Assembly (NCBI RefSeq): GCF_009193325.2
Contig: NZ_CP059856.1
Location: forward strand, 868,001-932,000
Direction: 5' to 3'
Source: Bacteroides zhangwenhongii
Lineage (GTDB): Bacteria; Bacteroidota; Bacteroidia; Bacteroidales; Bacteroidaceae
DNA length: 64,000 nt
Shown one piece after another: positions 42,557 to 52,571 of this stretch (its first letter is position 1; every line of letters begins with the position of its first letter). The position numbers and the translations under genes are program-made. The notes under the pieces were generated by a model. The model did not search any database, was not told the DNA's origin, and worked only from the letters and a program-made list of their open reading frames with translations.

Positions 42557-43771
42557 ATGAAACATTTATTGAGAAATATGATTGGAATATTTGCGGTAAC
42601 ATTGTTTGTGTTGCTGTTCTATGCTTGCGAACAAGATCCGCAGATAAAAAAATATGAATATCCGATGCCGGAAGTATCAGGAATCTCTCCTAGTGTTGGA
42701 TTTGTCGCTTCACAAGTGGTTATTACCGGAACTAATTTTGGTGATCGTACAGAGCCGGTAAAAATATTTTTTGGAGGAGTACAGGCTAACAAAGTATTAA
42801 TGTGTAAGAATAATCGTATAGCTGTAGAAGTACCCGAGGGAGCGGTTACAGGTGATGTAACGATGCAAATTTGGACTAATGATGCAGGCGTGATAGGAAA
42901 ATATCAGGTATTGCCTACGCCGGTACATATTTCTACTACTTCAGAAAATAGTTTAGGGTCCAATATTGCGGAAGCAGGTGAGAAAGTTACTATAAAAGGG
43001 CAAAATTTTGGAGATGTCAAAGAAGATATTTCTGTCAGCTTTAATGGAACGCCAGCTGTGAACTTTGATTTGCTTGATTCTGAAACAATAAAAGTAGAAG
43101 TTCCTGAGGGATATGCTTCCGGTAGTATTATTGTTACGATTCATGGTTATGAATTAGTGTGTGGTGCGATGATGAATCCTGCTGCAAAGGGAGATGTGAC
43201 TATATTCTATTTGAAGAATTATAAATATCCGTTTAAAGTACATGACTTTGTCGGAAGTCAGGCTGGTTCAGGTAATGAGATGGGATGGTTTGCTATTCCT
43301 ACTGATTGGACTGTTTCTGATGAAATCAAATGTATGGTGAATAAAAATGCATCGGCTGATGATGGGAAAGTTGGCGGTACGGTAAAAGGTTATCTGGGTG
43401 CACAAGCCGGATGGGGTGGCAATGGTAGTGCGAAAAGTATTACAAATGGAAAAATCTATCAAACCATAACATTGCCTGCAGGTGAATATGACCTTGATAT
43501 ATCGTATTTCTTAGGAAATGTTGGCGACCAGCAAGTGTATGCTGTATTGGCGGAAGGTAACACAATACCTAATCCGAGTGAGGTGGATCCTAAGTCAAAT
43601 CCTAATGTCAAGAAGGTTTATAAATTAGAAGACTATGATTCTATTGGAGCGAAAACTGTGACATGGAATTTTACATTGAGTGAAGCAACGGAGTTATCAT
43701 TAGGATTTGCAGTGACTGTTGGTGATAAGAAATATTTTGAAGTATCAGAATTTAAATTGACATTAAAGTAA
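42557..43771 (+). CDS. TIG-domain surface lipoprotein, putative SusE-position glycan-binding protein
   Basis: A 404-residue lipoprotein (cysteine in FVLLFYACEQDPQ). Two IPT/TIG immunoglobulin-like domains follow (PEVSGISPSVGFVASQVVIT at about 35 and ISTTSENSLGSNIAEAGEKV at about 125). The C-terminal domain of about 190 residues (from NYKYPFKVHDFVGSQAGSGN) is DUF5013-like and shared with the next gene. In PULs such proteins in the position of SusE/SusF bind polysaccharide at the surface, with TIG domains acting as spacers. It follows susD by 41 bp. Confidence 0.82.
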   Translation: MKHLLRNMIGIFAVTLFVLLFYACEQDPQIKKYEYPMPEVSGISPSVGFVASQVVITGTNFGDRTEPVKIFFGGVQANKVLMCKNNRIAVEVPEGAVTGDVTMQIWTNDAGVIGKYQVLPTPVHISTTSENSLGSNIAEAGEKVTIKGQNFGDVKEDISVSFNGTPAVNFDLLDSETIKVEVPEGYASGSIIVTIHGYELVCGAMMNPAAKGDVTIFYLKNYKYPFKVHDFVGSQAGSGNEMGWFAIPTDWTVSDEIKCMVNKNASADDGKVGGTVKGYLGAQAGWGGNGSAKSITNGKIYQTITLPAGEYDLDISYFLGNVGDQQVYAVLAEGNTIPNPSEVDPKSNPNVKKVYKLEDYDSIGAKTVTWNFTLSEATELSLGFAVTVGDKKYFEVSEFKLTLK

Positions 43772-43783
43772 AAGCTGATTATT

Positions 43784-45781
43784 ATGAGAAAAATATATAA
43801 TTATATATTGTCTGCATTCTTTATATCTTCGTTGGTTGCTTGCGACGGACAGGATGAAGAAATTATCCATATGCAGAATCAAGATCCTGTTGTAACTGTT
43901 ACATCTATTTCGGATGCTGTTGGTTACGTAGGAAATGAATTTACGATTTACGGGACAAATTTTGGTATAGTGGCAAATGATGTAGAAGTGTATGTCGGCA
44001 ATACAAAATTGCAACTCATATCTTGTGAAGATGAAGAGTTAACTGTAAAGATCCCGGAAGGTACTACTGCAGGGCGTATTTCCGTAGTAGTTTATGGACA
44101 ACGTGTAGATACGCAATTGATGTACGACGTACTCGGAGTTCCGGGTATTAGAACGGTGATTCCTTTGTATGGTTTTGTCGGTGATGAGATTAAATTTAAT
44201 GGTCACGATTTAGGAGTTCCTTCAGCTCATTATAAAGTACTGTTTAGTGGAAAAGAGGAAAGTGCTGCATTTATGGCGGAACCGGAAATGGAAAGCTTTT
44301 CTGTGAAAGTACCGGAAGGTGCGCAAAGTGGTGCTATTACTTTGACAATTGCTGATGTACCGGTAAATGTTTCCGGACAGTTTACAGTTTTGCAGCATGC
44401 TACAGTAGATAAAGTGCAAAATACTGCGGGAGAGGACAGTAATCAAGGATTAGCCGGCTGTATATCTGTTATTACTGGTACAAATCTCAAACCTGAGTTA
44501 TTGGAATCTGATATTGAACTTCCGGGAACATGGAAAGTTGAGTTTTTACAAGGTACGGAGATTATCGCTACGGGTATTGTTGATATGGAACAATTGTCGA
44601 ATGAGAAAATTACATTGAAAGTACCTGAAATGTTGACTGCTGGAAATTATAAAATTGCTGTCTCTACTCCGTTTGAGGAAATAAAGACTCGGTTGGACTA
44701 TACTATATTACCTAAACCTATAGTCACAGGTATTTCTAAGACGGAAGGGTATGTAAATGCGGAAGTTGTTATTAGCGGTACTGATTTTGGAAATAAAGCG
44801 AGTGATATCGAAGTTAAATTCGGAGAGACAGTTTGTGAAGTGCCTACGTTTGACAAAGATGGAAATATTGTTGTTAGAGTTCCTGCAGGCTTACAGGCAG
44901 GAGCAAACACATTAACATTGACTATTCAAGGTGTTACGATTTCAATGGGTGAATATGGGGTATTTGAGGTGTACGATACACCGGAAATAACTTCAATAGA
45001 AGGTGCATATAATTTCCCGTATGGAATATTAGTAAAAGCCGGTAGTAATATTACGATTAAAGGTAAGAATTTTGGTACTGATGCAAATGCAATAGTTGTG
45101 ATGCTTGGAGAGGAACAGATTGATATTAATGGTAATGTTACAGCAGATGCGATTTCTATAACAGTCCCTAATGACTTTACTTCCGGAAAATTGCTGATGA
45201 AGATACAAGATGTGGATGTAGATATCGAAGGACCTGAACTTGTGATAATGCCGGAAGATGGCGATATTACTCAGTATGTGTTGAAAAATTATAAGCATGA
45301 ATGGTTAGTAATGGAAGGTTCAGATGCAAGAAAAAGGGAATGGTGGAAACCACAAGATTGGGAAGTTGAAGGTGTTTCATGTGAAGGTAAAGTTGTTGGA
45401 GTACAATGGCAAGATAAGAATAATGCGGTAACTTCTCTTGCTATGCAATCAGGATGGGGATGTCCGGATAAAATGGAAAATGGAAAAATATGGCAGGTTA
45501 CGTCCTTACCTGTAGGACAATATGACATTATTATTAATGTGCGTGATATCAAACTTTCCGGTCAATCGTATGCAATGGTATGTGTAGGAGATGAAGGAAT
45601 TTTAGATATAGAAGATGTCAGCAATAGTTTGGCTCAGACCTCATTAACAAAAGTTGGAGAGGTAAAGATGGAACTTAATATGTCAAAATGTTCTGTGTTA
45701 TCAATCGGTTTTGTTTCCACTTTGACTTCTAAAGAGAGGTATGTTAAGATAGAGAGTTTTAAAGTTATATTGGTGGAATAA
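43784..45781 (+). CDS. Multi-TIG surface lipoprotein, putative glycan-binding protein
   Basis: A 665-residue lipoprotein (cysteine in AFFISSLVACDGQ). About five TIG/IPT repeats are visible, with starts marked by VTSISDAVGYVGNEFTIYGT, GIRTVIPLYGFVGDEIKFNG, VTGISKTEGYVNAEVVISGT and ITSIEGAYNFPYGILVKAGS. The C-terminal domain (about 490-665, from NYKHEWLVMEGSDARKREWW) resembles that of the preceding gene. Only 12 bp separate the two, so they are co-transcribed. The longer TIG stalk would hold its binding domain further from the membrane than the shorter partner. Confidence 0.82.
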   Translation: MRKIYNYILSAFFISSLVACDGQDEEIIHMQNQDPVVTVTSISDAVGYVGNEFTIYGTNFGIVANDVEVYVGNTKLQLISCEDEELTVKIPEGTTAGRISVVVYGQRVDTQLMYDVLGVPGIRTVIPLYGFVGDEIKFNGHDLGVPSAHYKVLFSGKEESAAFMAEPEMESFSVKVPEGAQSGAITLTIADVPVNVSGQFTVLQHATVDKVQNTAGEDSNQGLAGCISVITGTNLKPELLESDIELPGTWKVEFLQGTEIIATGIVDMEQLSNEKITLKVPEMLTAGNYKIAVSTPFEEIKTRLDYTILPKPIVTGISKTEGYVNAEVVISGTDFGNKASDIEVKFGETVCEVPTFDKDGNIVVRVPAGLQAGANTLTLTIQGVTISMGEYGVFEVYDTPEITSIEGAYNFPYGILVKAGSNITIKGKNFGTDANAIVVMLGEEQIDINGNVTADAISITVPNDFTSGKLLMKIQDVDVDIEGPELVIMPEDGDITQYVLKNYKHEWLVMEGSDARKREWWKPQDWEVEGVSCEGKVVGVQWQDKNNAVTSLAMQSGWGCPDKMENGKIWQVTSLPVGQYDIIINVRDIKLSGQSYAMVCVGDEGILDIEDVSNSLAQTSLTKVGEVKMELNMSKCSVLSIGFVSTLTSKERYVKIESFKVILVE

Positions 45782-45826
45782 AAGCATAGTGATAATATCA
45801 TGACTTTAATTAAAAAATAGAAGAAT

Positions 45827-47140
45827 ATGAGAAAGATATATTATATCGCCATAACATTCGCATTCCTGTCATTGACAGGATGCGGTGATGGCATTGATTT
45901 GCCGAGTTTAGGTGTAGAAACCGATTTAAATAAAATTATTTTGCCGGACAATAATATCAATCTTATTCAAGTTGAGCTGAAAGATAATTCAGTACCTATG
46001 GAAAAGGTCGGTATACATTCTGAAGAAGATTTTGCCCGTATTCGTGAGAAAAAAGACGTGGAAGAGCCTTGGATTACAGGTTATCAGATGTTGAAGGAAA
46101 GTTCTTTCTCTCAGAAAGGGACAGACACATATCCGGTTGCGTATATTGTACGTGGAGCTGCGGTAACTATAGATGGGGCAACGGTAGGGGAAAACTATAT
46201 CAATGCAGCACGTGGAGCGTCAATAGCTTACCAGCAGGCATTGCGTTGGAAGATAGAAAATGATGATGAATATGCCGCTAAGGCTGTTGAAAACTTGAAT
46301 AAATGGGTCCAGACCTGTGTTGGAGTTACTGGTAACTCTAATGTTTCTTTGGCTGCAGGGCTTTATGGTTATGAGTTCGCCATTGCCGGTCAATTATTGC
46401 GGGAATATAGAGGTTGGGATCCCGAAGATTTTCTAGCTTTTCAACAATGGTTATTAAAGGTTTTCTATCCGGCCAATAAGGATTTCCTGGTGCGTCATCA
46501 TGATACTAACCACTTGCATTATTGGGCAAACTGGGGATTGTGCAACATTGCTTCTACAATCGCTATTGGCATTGTCACCGATAGGCGTGATATTTATAAT
46601 GAAGGTATTGAACATTTCCAATCGGGAGTGACAAACGGACGTTTGCGTCGTGCAATCTATCACGATTATTCACCAGAATATAATTTTGCACAATGGCAGG
46701 AAAGTGGACGTGATCAGGGACATACATTAATGTGTGTCGGTTTGGTTGGTGTTATTTGTCAGTTAGCCTGGAGTCAGGGAGATGATTTCTTTGCGTATGA
46801 TGATAATCTTTTCTTGCGGGGATGTGAGTATGCTGCATGTTGTAACTATACAGAGGAAACCGTGCCTTTCACTACTTATATATGGCAAAAACACAATCAG
46901 TGGAATGGTATTTCTCCGGAAGAACAGACAGTTGTAGGAGGTGGAAAGTGGATGAAACGTGCTATTTGGGCATTGCCGTATTATCATTACAAGAGTATCA
47001 AAAATATATCGGATGAAAAACTGAAATATACTAAAATCGCTACGGAATATGTGGGCGTAGAAGGTGGCGGTGGATATTATGATCCCAATTCCGGCGGTTA
47101 CGATGTACTGGGATTCGGTACATTGATGTTTGCAAGATAA
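45827..47140 (+). CDS. Alginate-lyase-family polysaccharide lyase, lipoprotein
   Basis: A 437-residue lipoprotein (cysteine in ITFAFLSLTGCGDGID) with an alpha/alpha-toroid fold of the alginate lyase family (PF05426). Signature pieces are VSLAAGLYGYEFAIAGQLLR, HHDTNHLHYWANWGLCNIAS and FAQWQESGRDQGHTLMCVGL; the last is the family's conserved GRDQGH segment. It should cleave a uronic-acid chain by beta-elimination, at the surface or in the periplasm. Related PL38 enzymes act on glucuronan, but the exact family and substrate cannot be set from sequence inspection. It follows the TIG lipoproteins by 45 bp. Confidence 0.78.
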   Translation: MRKIYYIAITFAFLSLTGCGDGIDLPSLGVETDLNKIILPDNNINLIQVELKDNSVPMEKVGIHSEEDFARIREKKDVEEPWITGYQMLKESSFSQKGTDTYPVAYIVRGAAVTIDGATVGENYINAARGASIAYQQALRWKIENDDEYAAKAVENLNKWVQTCVGVTGNSNVSLAAGLYGYEFAIAGQLLREYRGWDPEDFLAFQQWLLKVFYPANKDFLVRHHDTNHLHYWANWGLCNIASTIAIGIVTDRRDIYNEGIEHFQSGVTNGRLRRAIYHDYSPEYNFAQWQESGRDQGHTLMCVGLVGVICQLAWSQGDDFFAYDDNLFLRGCEYAACCNYTEETVPFTTYIWQKHNQWNGISPEEQTVVGGGKWMKRAIWALPYYHYKSIKNISDEKLKYTKIATEYVGVEGGGGYYDPNSGGYDVLGFGTLMFAR

Positions 47141-47171
47141 AAGCAGAATGTGTTTAATGAATTTATTTAAT

Positions 47172-48581
47172 ATGAAGATATCATTAAAGTTGATAGTTGT
47201 ATTTTTATTGTTGTTAGGGTGGAATAGTATTTTACGGGCGGAGATACTCGTATACCCTGTCCCGCAAGGTATTTACTATGCCCGTCACAACGACGACTAC
47301 ACAGTAAAAGTACGGCAAGCAGGTGAAAAAGATTGGGTAGACCTTTTCGAATATAACGTAAAGGTGGATATGGATACAAAATCGGATGCAACTATGGTGC
47401 AGTTTGATTTTTCCGGTAAAGTGGAAGTATTAATACGGAAGAACAATGGAGAGATCCGTTCGGCAATAGTACGTCCACTATCTAAAGGCATTCAGCCGAA
47501 GATAGACGGAAACTTTCTGCTGTTCACATTGGATAAGCCGCAAAAACTATCTGTAGAGTTTAACGGTGACCGCTTGAATAATCTACACGTATTTGCCAAT
47601 CCGATAATTAAGGATATACCTGATAAGAATGATCCGAACGTGATGTATTTTGAGTCCGGTATCCATGAACCTACCGATGCGGCAGGCAAGTGTTTCCGTA
47701 TTCCTTCCAACACTACGGTCTATTTGGAAGGTGGGGCAGTGCTGAAAGGTTGTCTTAATTGTGACAGCGTGGAAAATGTGAAGATTCTGGGGTATGGTAT
47801 GTTGCTCGAACCGCAACAGGGCATATCGGTGGCATATTCCAAAAATGTATTGATTGATGGAATTACTGTTGTCAATTCACGTCACTATACCGTTTCCGGC
47901 GGACAAAGTCAAGGAATAACCATCAAAAACCTGAAATCATTCAGCTATCAAGGGTGGAGTGACGGACTGGATTTCATGTCTTGCTCCGATATTGTCATTG
48001 ATGATGTGTTTCTGCGTAATTCCGATGATTGTCTTGCTTTCTATACTCACCGTTGGAATTATTATGGAGATTGCCGGAAAGTACGTGTTCAGAATTCTAC
48101 TCTTTGGGCTGATATTGCGCACCCCATTAATATCGGTACGCATGGCAATACAAAGACGGGAGATGAAGTGCTCGAAGATATGTTATTCAAAAATATCGAT
48201 ATCTTGGAGCATGATGAAGACGACCGCAATTATCAAGGATGTATGACCATCAACGTTGGAGACCATAACTTGGCACGCAACATAACGTTCGAGGATATTC
48301 GGGTCGAAAATATTCAGGAAGGGCAACTGTTCCATCTTCGTGTGATGTATAACCAAAAGTATAATACCGGTCCGGGAAGAGGCGTGAAGGATATTGTGTT
48401 CCGTAATATCTCTTGTACAGGCAAGTATATCAATCCTTCCTTGATAGAAGGTTATGATAAGAACCGCAAAGTAGAGAATATTCTGTTCGAGAATATCGTA
48501 TTGAACGGTAAACGGGTGACTACATTGGAAGAGTTGAACGTGGATAAGAAAGATTTTGTAGGAAAAGTGAGAATAAAGTAA
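47172..48581 (+). CDS. GH28-like right-handed beta-helix glycoside hydrolase
   Basis: Starting at the ATG at 47172 (signal MKISLKLIVVFLLLLGWNSI), because upstream in-frame ATGs at 47130 and 47157 would precede the signal peptide; 469 residues. The beta-helix contains motifs corresponding to GH28 polygalacturonases: GWSDGLDFMSCSDIVIDD for NTD, LRNSDDCLAFYTH for DD and INIGTHGNTKTG for GHG. All are divergent, so the enzyme may act on another uronic- or rhamnose-linked bond. It is secreted and lies 31 bp after the lyase gene, within the enzyme part of the PUL. Confidence 0.75.
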   Translation: MKISLKLIVVFLLLLGWNSILRAEILVYPVPQGIYYARHNDDYTVKVRQAGEKDWVDLFEYNVKVDMDTKSDATMVQFDFSGKVEVLIRKNNGEIRSAIVRPLSKGIQPKIDGNFLLFTLDKPQKLSVEFNGDRLNNLHVFANPIIKDIPDKNDPNVMYFESGIHEPTDAAGKCFRIPSNTTVYLEGGAVLKGCLNCDSVENVKILGYGMLLEPQQGISVAYSKNVLIDGITVVNSRHYTVSGGQSQGITIKNLKSFSYQGWSDGLDFMSCSDIVIDDVFLRNSDDCLAFYTHRWNYYGDCRKVRVQNSTLWADIAHPINIGTHGNTKTGDEVLEDMLFKNIDILEHDEDDRNYQGCMTINVGDHNLARNITFEDIRVENIQEGQLFHLRVMYNQKYNTGPGRGVKDIVFRNISCTGKYINPSLIEGYDKNRKVENILFENIVLNGKRVTTLEELNVDKKDFVGKVRIK

Positions 48582-48617
48582 CTTTTCAACTAAAAGTTTT
48601 ATTCAATTTTGCTGTCA

Positions 48618-48874
48618 TACCCTCATAGTCTCTTGAATCCCCTTATTCATCGGTGCTTGAGCTATGAGGGTAAGTATGATGGTAGCATGAGGGTAACTTT
48701 TGCTCTCATACCCCGTTGGATAATATGTCGGCCTGTAGTATTGTAATGATGGTTCCTTATATTCTTCTTGCAAGCTGCCTTGTTTCTCAAGAGCTTACAG
48801 GTGTGAATAGACAGGCTCACAGCAGTGGGCTTTTGGGCTTACATTTGTGGATAGAAGAGCTCACTGCTGTGAGC
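48618..48874. repeat. Repeat- and hairpin-rich intergenic region before the rhamnosidase
   Basis: TACCCTCATAG (48618-48628) pairs with CTATGAGGGTA (48662-48672), and GCATGAGGGTA and CTCATACCCC recur further on. GCTCACAGCAGTG (48815-48827) pairs with CACTGCTGTGAGC (48862-48874). The 40-bp blocks 48791-48830 and 48835-48874 are direct repeats with about 30 matching positions. I see no gene in 48582-48990. It could be a terminator/leader region or a structured RNA. Confidence 0.65.
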
Positions 48875-48990
48875 TTCTCTGTTTGATTAAAGGTTAATAT
48901 ATGAAGTATGGGGCAGTAAACAGTTACTCTCATGCTGCCATCATATTAATTCCCATAGCTGAAATGCTCTTATTCTTATACTGATACGAA

Positions 48991-51900
48991 ATGAAAAGAT
49001 ACATTTACCTTCTAGTCCTTACATTGATAAACAATTTACCAAGTGTAGCTGATTCTCCTTTTCAATTGAAAAAATTGCAAGTGGAATATGCTGTGACACC
49101 GCTGGGAATTGATGTAGAGAACCCCCGTTTCAGTTGGCAAATGGAGGGAGGTGCTGATGAAAGAGGTTTGTTGCAGACAGCTCGTCAAATCGTTGTAATC
49201 GATGAGGCTGGCGTGCAAGTATGGGATTCAAAGAAAATCACCGATGATCAATCTTTGAATATTGAATATGCCGGACTTCCGTTAAAAGCTGCTACCCGCT
49301 ATCAGTGGACGGTTCATGTATGGGATACGAAACATAGAAAAATGTCCGCTTCTTCCTGGTTTGAAACCGGGCTGATGAGTAGTGATCGTGCCTATGAGGG
49401 ATGGGGCGGTGCGAAATGGATTGGAGTAGGGGATGAGGATAGGACATTCTATTCCCATTATCTTCCGGTTTTTAAGTTGAACTTCTCCTTGCGGTTGGAC
49501 GAAACGACAAAGACCACCTGTTCGGGATTTATTTATGGAACGAATGATGAGCGCTTGATGGAACGGTATAAGAACCTCTATCAGCTGGAAAACAAGAAAG
49601 ACGAATCATATATAAAGGTTGAATTGAATATCACTCCGTTGCTTTCGGGGCAAGATGCGGTGTTGAATATATATCGTGTAGGTTACCATCCGGATGATAA
49701 GAAAGACATTCCTTATAAAAGTTTCGCTATTCCGCAGGAGATGGTCAATGAACATAATAAATATGATTGGCACACGGTGACCCTTCGCTCGAATTTAGGT
49801 TTTACACAGTTTTATGTGGACAATACCGACAAGCAGATCGGCTCTGTCAATCTGAATCCTTTAGGGCAGGGCGGTGACTTTATCGCTTTTCCGGTGGTAG
49901 GAGATGTGGGGTATTTTGTTCCTGCCGGTCAGGCAGCTTCTTTCTCAAAAGTAGAAATTGCAAACTTTCGAAGTCCGGCGAATGTAATTACTACGTTGCA
50001 AGATTCAGTATGCCGTATAGTTGGTAGGATATCGGACACTTTCACTACTTTTGCTCCTGAATCCCATTCGGCTCCCATGCTCAGAACGGTCTTTGCTTCT
50101 TCGGAGGCGAAGATAAAGAAGGCGCGGTTATATGTTACTTCACGCGGTATCTATGAAGTATATCTGAATGGCAGACGGATAGGGAATGATTATTTCAATC
50201 CCGGAATCACCCAATATAACAAAACGCACTTATATCAGACATTTGACGTAACAGAATATATCCATTCCGGTCAAAATGCACTCGGTGCTTTACTGTCCGA
50301 AGGATGGTGGAGCGGAGGAGCAACCTTTACAGGAGATAATTGGAACTTTTTCGGAGACCGCCAGTCATTACTGGCAAAACTGGTAATCACTTATGCAGAT
50401 GGACAGGAGAAGGTTGTAATAACCGAACCCTCTACCTGGCAATATTATAATAGAGGTCCTATCTGTTATGGTAGCTTCTTTCAGGGAGAAGTATACGACG
50501 CTTTGCGTGATGCGAGGGTGGAAGGATGGAGTACGGCTTCCTATAATGCCGTAGACTGGAAACCGGCCTGTGAAGTAGCTTTGGAAGGCAACATCAGTAT
50601 GGAAGGAAACCCGGATAAACCTCGGGTAAATGATTATTCCGACTTTGAACTGATAGGGCAGTTCGGCCAGACAGTAAAAGCAAAAAAGGAGCTGACCGCC
50701 CTCTCGGTGGAGGAAGTACGTCCCGGTGTATTTGTTTATGATATGGGACAGAATATGGTCGGTGTACCTAAGATAAAACTGTCCGGTATGAAACCCGGAA
50801 CAAGAATATGTCTGCGTTTTGCTGAAGTGAAATATCCGGATTTGCCCGAATATAAAGGTAACACCGGAATGATTATGTTAGAGAATATCCGTGCTGCCAT
50901 GGCACAGGACATCTATATTGCTAAAGGAGGTGAAGAAACGATTTTTCCCCGTTTCACCTATCATGGTTATCGCTTTGTGGAAATAACCGGTATTGATGAA
51001 CCCCTTCCCGCAGCATCGGTGAAAGGAGTAGTGCTTAGCTCCATTCACGAGTTGGTTTCCCGTTATGAAACATCGGACGAGAAAGTAAATAAGTTGTGGG
51101 AGAATATTACTTGGTCTTCCTTTGCCAATTTTATGTCTATCCCTACCGACTGCCCTCAACGGAACGAACGTTTGGGATGGGCAGGAGATATTTCCGTATT
51201 TTCCCGTACGGCTACGTACCTGGCGGACGTACCTCAATTTTTGAGAAGATACCTTCGTTCTATGCGCGATGTACAGCGGGAAGATGGTCGCTTTCCGGAC
51301 ATTGCTCCTTTGGGTGGAGGATTCGGTGGTTTGCTGTGGGGAAGTGCCGGAATCGCAGTTCCTTGGGAGTGTTACCTGCAATACGGAGACAAAGTTCTCT
51401 TGGCTGAACACTATGACGCCATGAAACGATATATCTCCTATATCCTCGACAAGACCATCGACCCGAAAACAAATCTGCTTGTACAGAGCAGGGCATGGGG
51501 TGATTTGTGTGATTGGCTCGGTCTTGAAGATAGCAGGAATGATAAATCTCTCTTATGGGAAGCCTATTTTATTTATGACCTCGAATTAATGAGCAAGATA
51601 GCCACTATCTTGGGTAAGACTACAGATGCGGAAGAATACCGGAAGTTGCATAGTGACAGAAAGGCTTTCTTCAATGGCACTTACCTGCAACCGGAAACCT
51701 GCAAGACCATTCACTCCGCTTTCGTACCGAAGAAGCAGGGAACGCTGGTGGATACACAAACTTCTTATGTCCTCCCGTTGGTATTCGGCATCATTGATGA
51801 AGAGAATAAACCGAAATTTGTCAAGAATCTGATGGAAACAATCGTCAGAGAAAATAGGACAGAGCAAGGCAGATGGTGTCCTCCTTATTCGTTGATGACC

Positions 51901-52488
51901 GGTTTTATCGGGACGGCATGGATTAGTAAAGCATTGTCCGATAATGGTTGCAGTGAGGCGGCGTACAAGTTGTTACAGCAGACGAACTATCCGTCGTGGC
52001 TGTATTCGGTGGAGCAAGGAGCCACTACCATTTGGGAACGGTTGAATTCCTATACCCATGAAGATGGATTCGGTGGAAATAACCGTATGAATTCTTTCAA
52101 TCATTATTCTTTTGGCGCAGTCGGCGCATGGATGTACAATTACTCTTTAGGTATAGAACGGGATGAAGACTTCCCCGGATTTAAACACTTTGTGCTGAAA
52201 CCGGAAGTGGATATTACCGGGAATATGACTTATGCCAAAGGTTATTATGATTCTATGTATGGACGTATCGAAAGTAGTTGGAGAGTAGAAGAAGATACAG
52301 TTATTTATCAGTGTACAGTTCCGGCAAATACAACTGCAACGTTGCATCTTCCTGCAACTTCAGTGAAGAATATTGTTGAGGGGAATAGAACTTTAAAGAA
52401 AAGCAAAGGGATAGAGTATGTCGGAATAGAAGATGGTAAGGTGGTATTGCGGCTTTTGTCCGGCAGATATTTCTTTGGAATCAAATAA
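48991..52488 (+). CDS. GH78-family alpha-L-rhamnosidase, secreted
   Basis: A 1165-residue enzyme with signal peptide (YIYLLVLTLINNLPSVAD). The order of parts fits bacterial GH78: an N-terminal beta domain (NPRFSWQMEGG), an inserted beta-sandwich region (about 150-330), the Bac_rhamnosid N domains (YVTSRGIYEVYLNGRRIGND), the (alpha/alpha)6 catalytic domain (about 690-1050) and a C-terminal beta domain. The catalytic region shows SIPTDCPQRNERLGWAGDI, with the acidic residue typical of the general acid, and the conserved TTIWERLNSYTHEDGFGG and MNSFNHYSFGAVGAWMY. It removes terminal alpha-L-rhamnose. It is separated from the PUL operon by 409 bp, so it may have its own promoter. Confidence 0.92.
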   Translation: MKRYIYLLVLTLINNLPSVADSPFQLKKLQVEYAVTPLGIDVENPRFSWQMEGGADERGLLQTARQIVVIDEAGVQVWDSKKITDDQSLNIEYAGLPLKAATRYQWTVHVWDTKHRKMSASSWFETGLMSSDRAYEGWGGAKWIGVGDEDRTFYSHYLPVFKLNFSLRLDETTKTTCSGFIYGTNDERLMERYKNLYQLENKKDESYIKVELNITPLLSGQDAVLNIYRVGYHPDDKKDIPYKSFAIPQEMVNEHNKYDWHTVTLRSNLGFTQFYVDNTDKQIGSVNLNPLGQGGDFIAFPVVGDVGYFVPAGQAASFSKVEIANFRSPANVITTLQDSVCRIVGRISDTFTTFAPESHSAPMLRTVFASSEAKIKKARLYVTSRGIYEVYLNGRRIGNDYFNPGITQYNKTHLYQTFDVTEYIHSGQNALGALLSEGWWSGGATFTGDNWNFFGDRQSLLAKLVITYADGQEKVVITEPSTWQYYNRGPICYGSFFQGEVYDALRDARVEGWSTASYNAVDWKPACEVALEGNISMEGNPDKPRVNDYSDFELIGQFGQTVKAKKELTALSVEEVRPGVFVYDMGQNMVGVPKIKLSGMKPGTRICLRFAEVKYPDLPEYKGNTGMIMLENIRAAMAQDIYIAKGGEETIFPRFTYHGYRFVEITGIDEPLPAASVKGVVLSSIHELVSRYETSDEKVNKLWENITWSSFANFMSIPTDCPQRNERLGWAGDISVFSRTATYLADVPQFLRRYLRSMRDVQREDGRFPDIAPLGGGFGGLLWGSAGIAVPWECYLQYGDKVLLAEHYDAMKRYISYILDKTIDPKTNLLVQSRAWGDLCDWLGLEDSRNDKSLLWEAYFIYDLELMSKIATILGKTTDAEEYRKLHSDRKAFFNGTYLQPETCKTIHSAFVPKKQGTLVDTQTSYVLPLVFGIIDEENKPKFVKNLMETIVRENRTEQGRWCPPYSLMTGFIGTAWISKALSDNGCSEAAYKLLQQTNYPSWLYSVEQGATTIWERLNSYTHEDGFGGNNRMNSFNHYSFGAVGAWMYNYSLGIERDEDFPGFKHFVLKPEVDITGNMTYAKGYYDSMYGRIESSWRVEEDTVIYQCTVPANTTATLHLPATSVKNIVEGNRTLKKSKGIEYVGIEDGKVVLRLLSGRYFFGIK

Positions 52489-52571
52489 AGACAGAAGAAA
52501 GCCCTATATCCTGAAAGTTTTTGTATTTTTGTGGATGCATACTTGCAATCATATGAAACCAAGATGACGTT

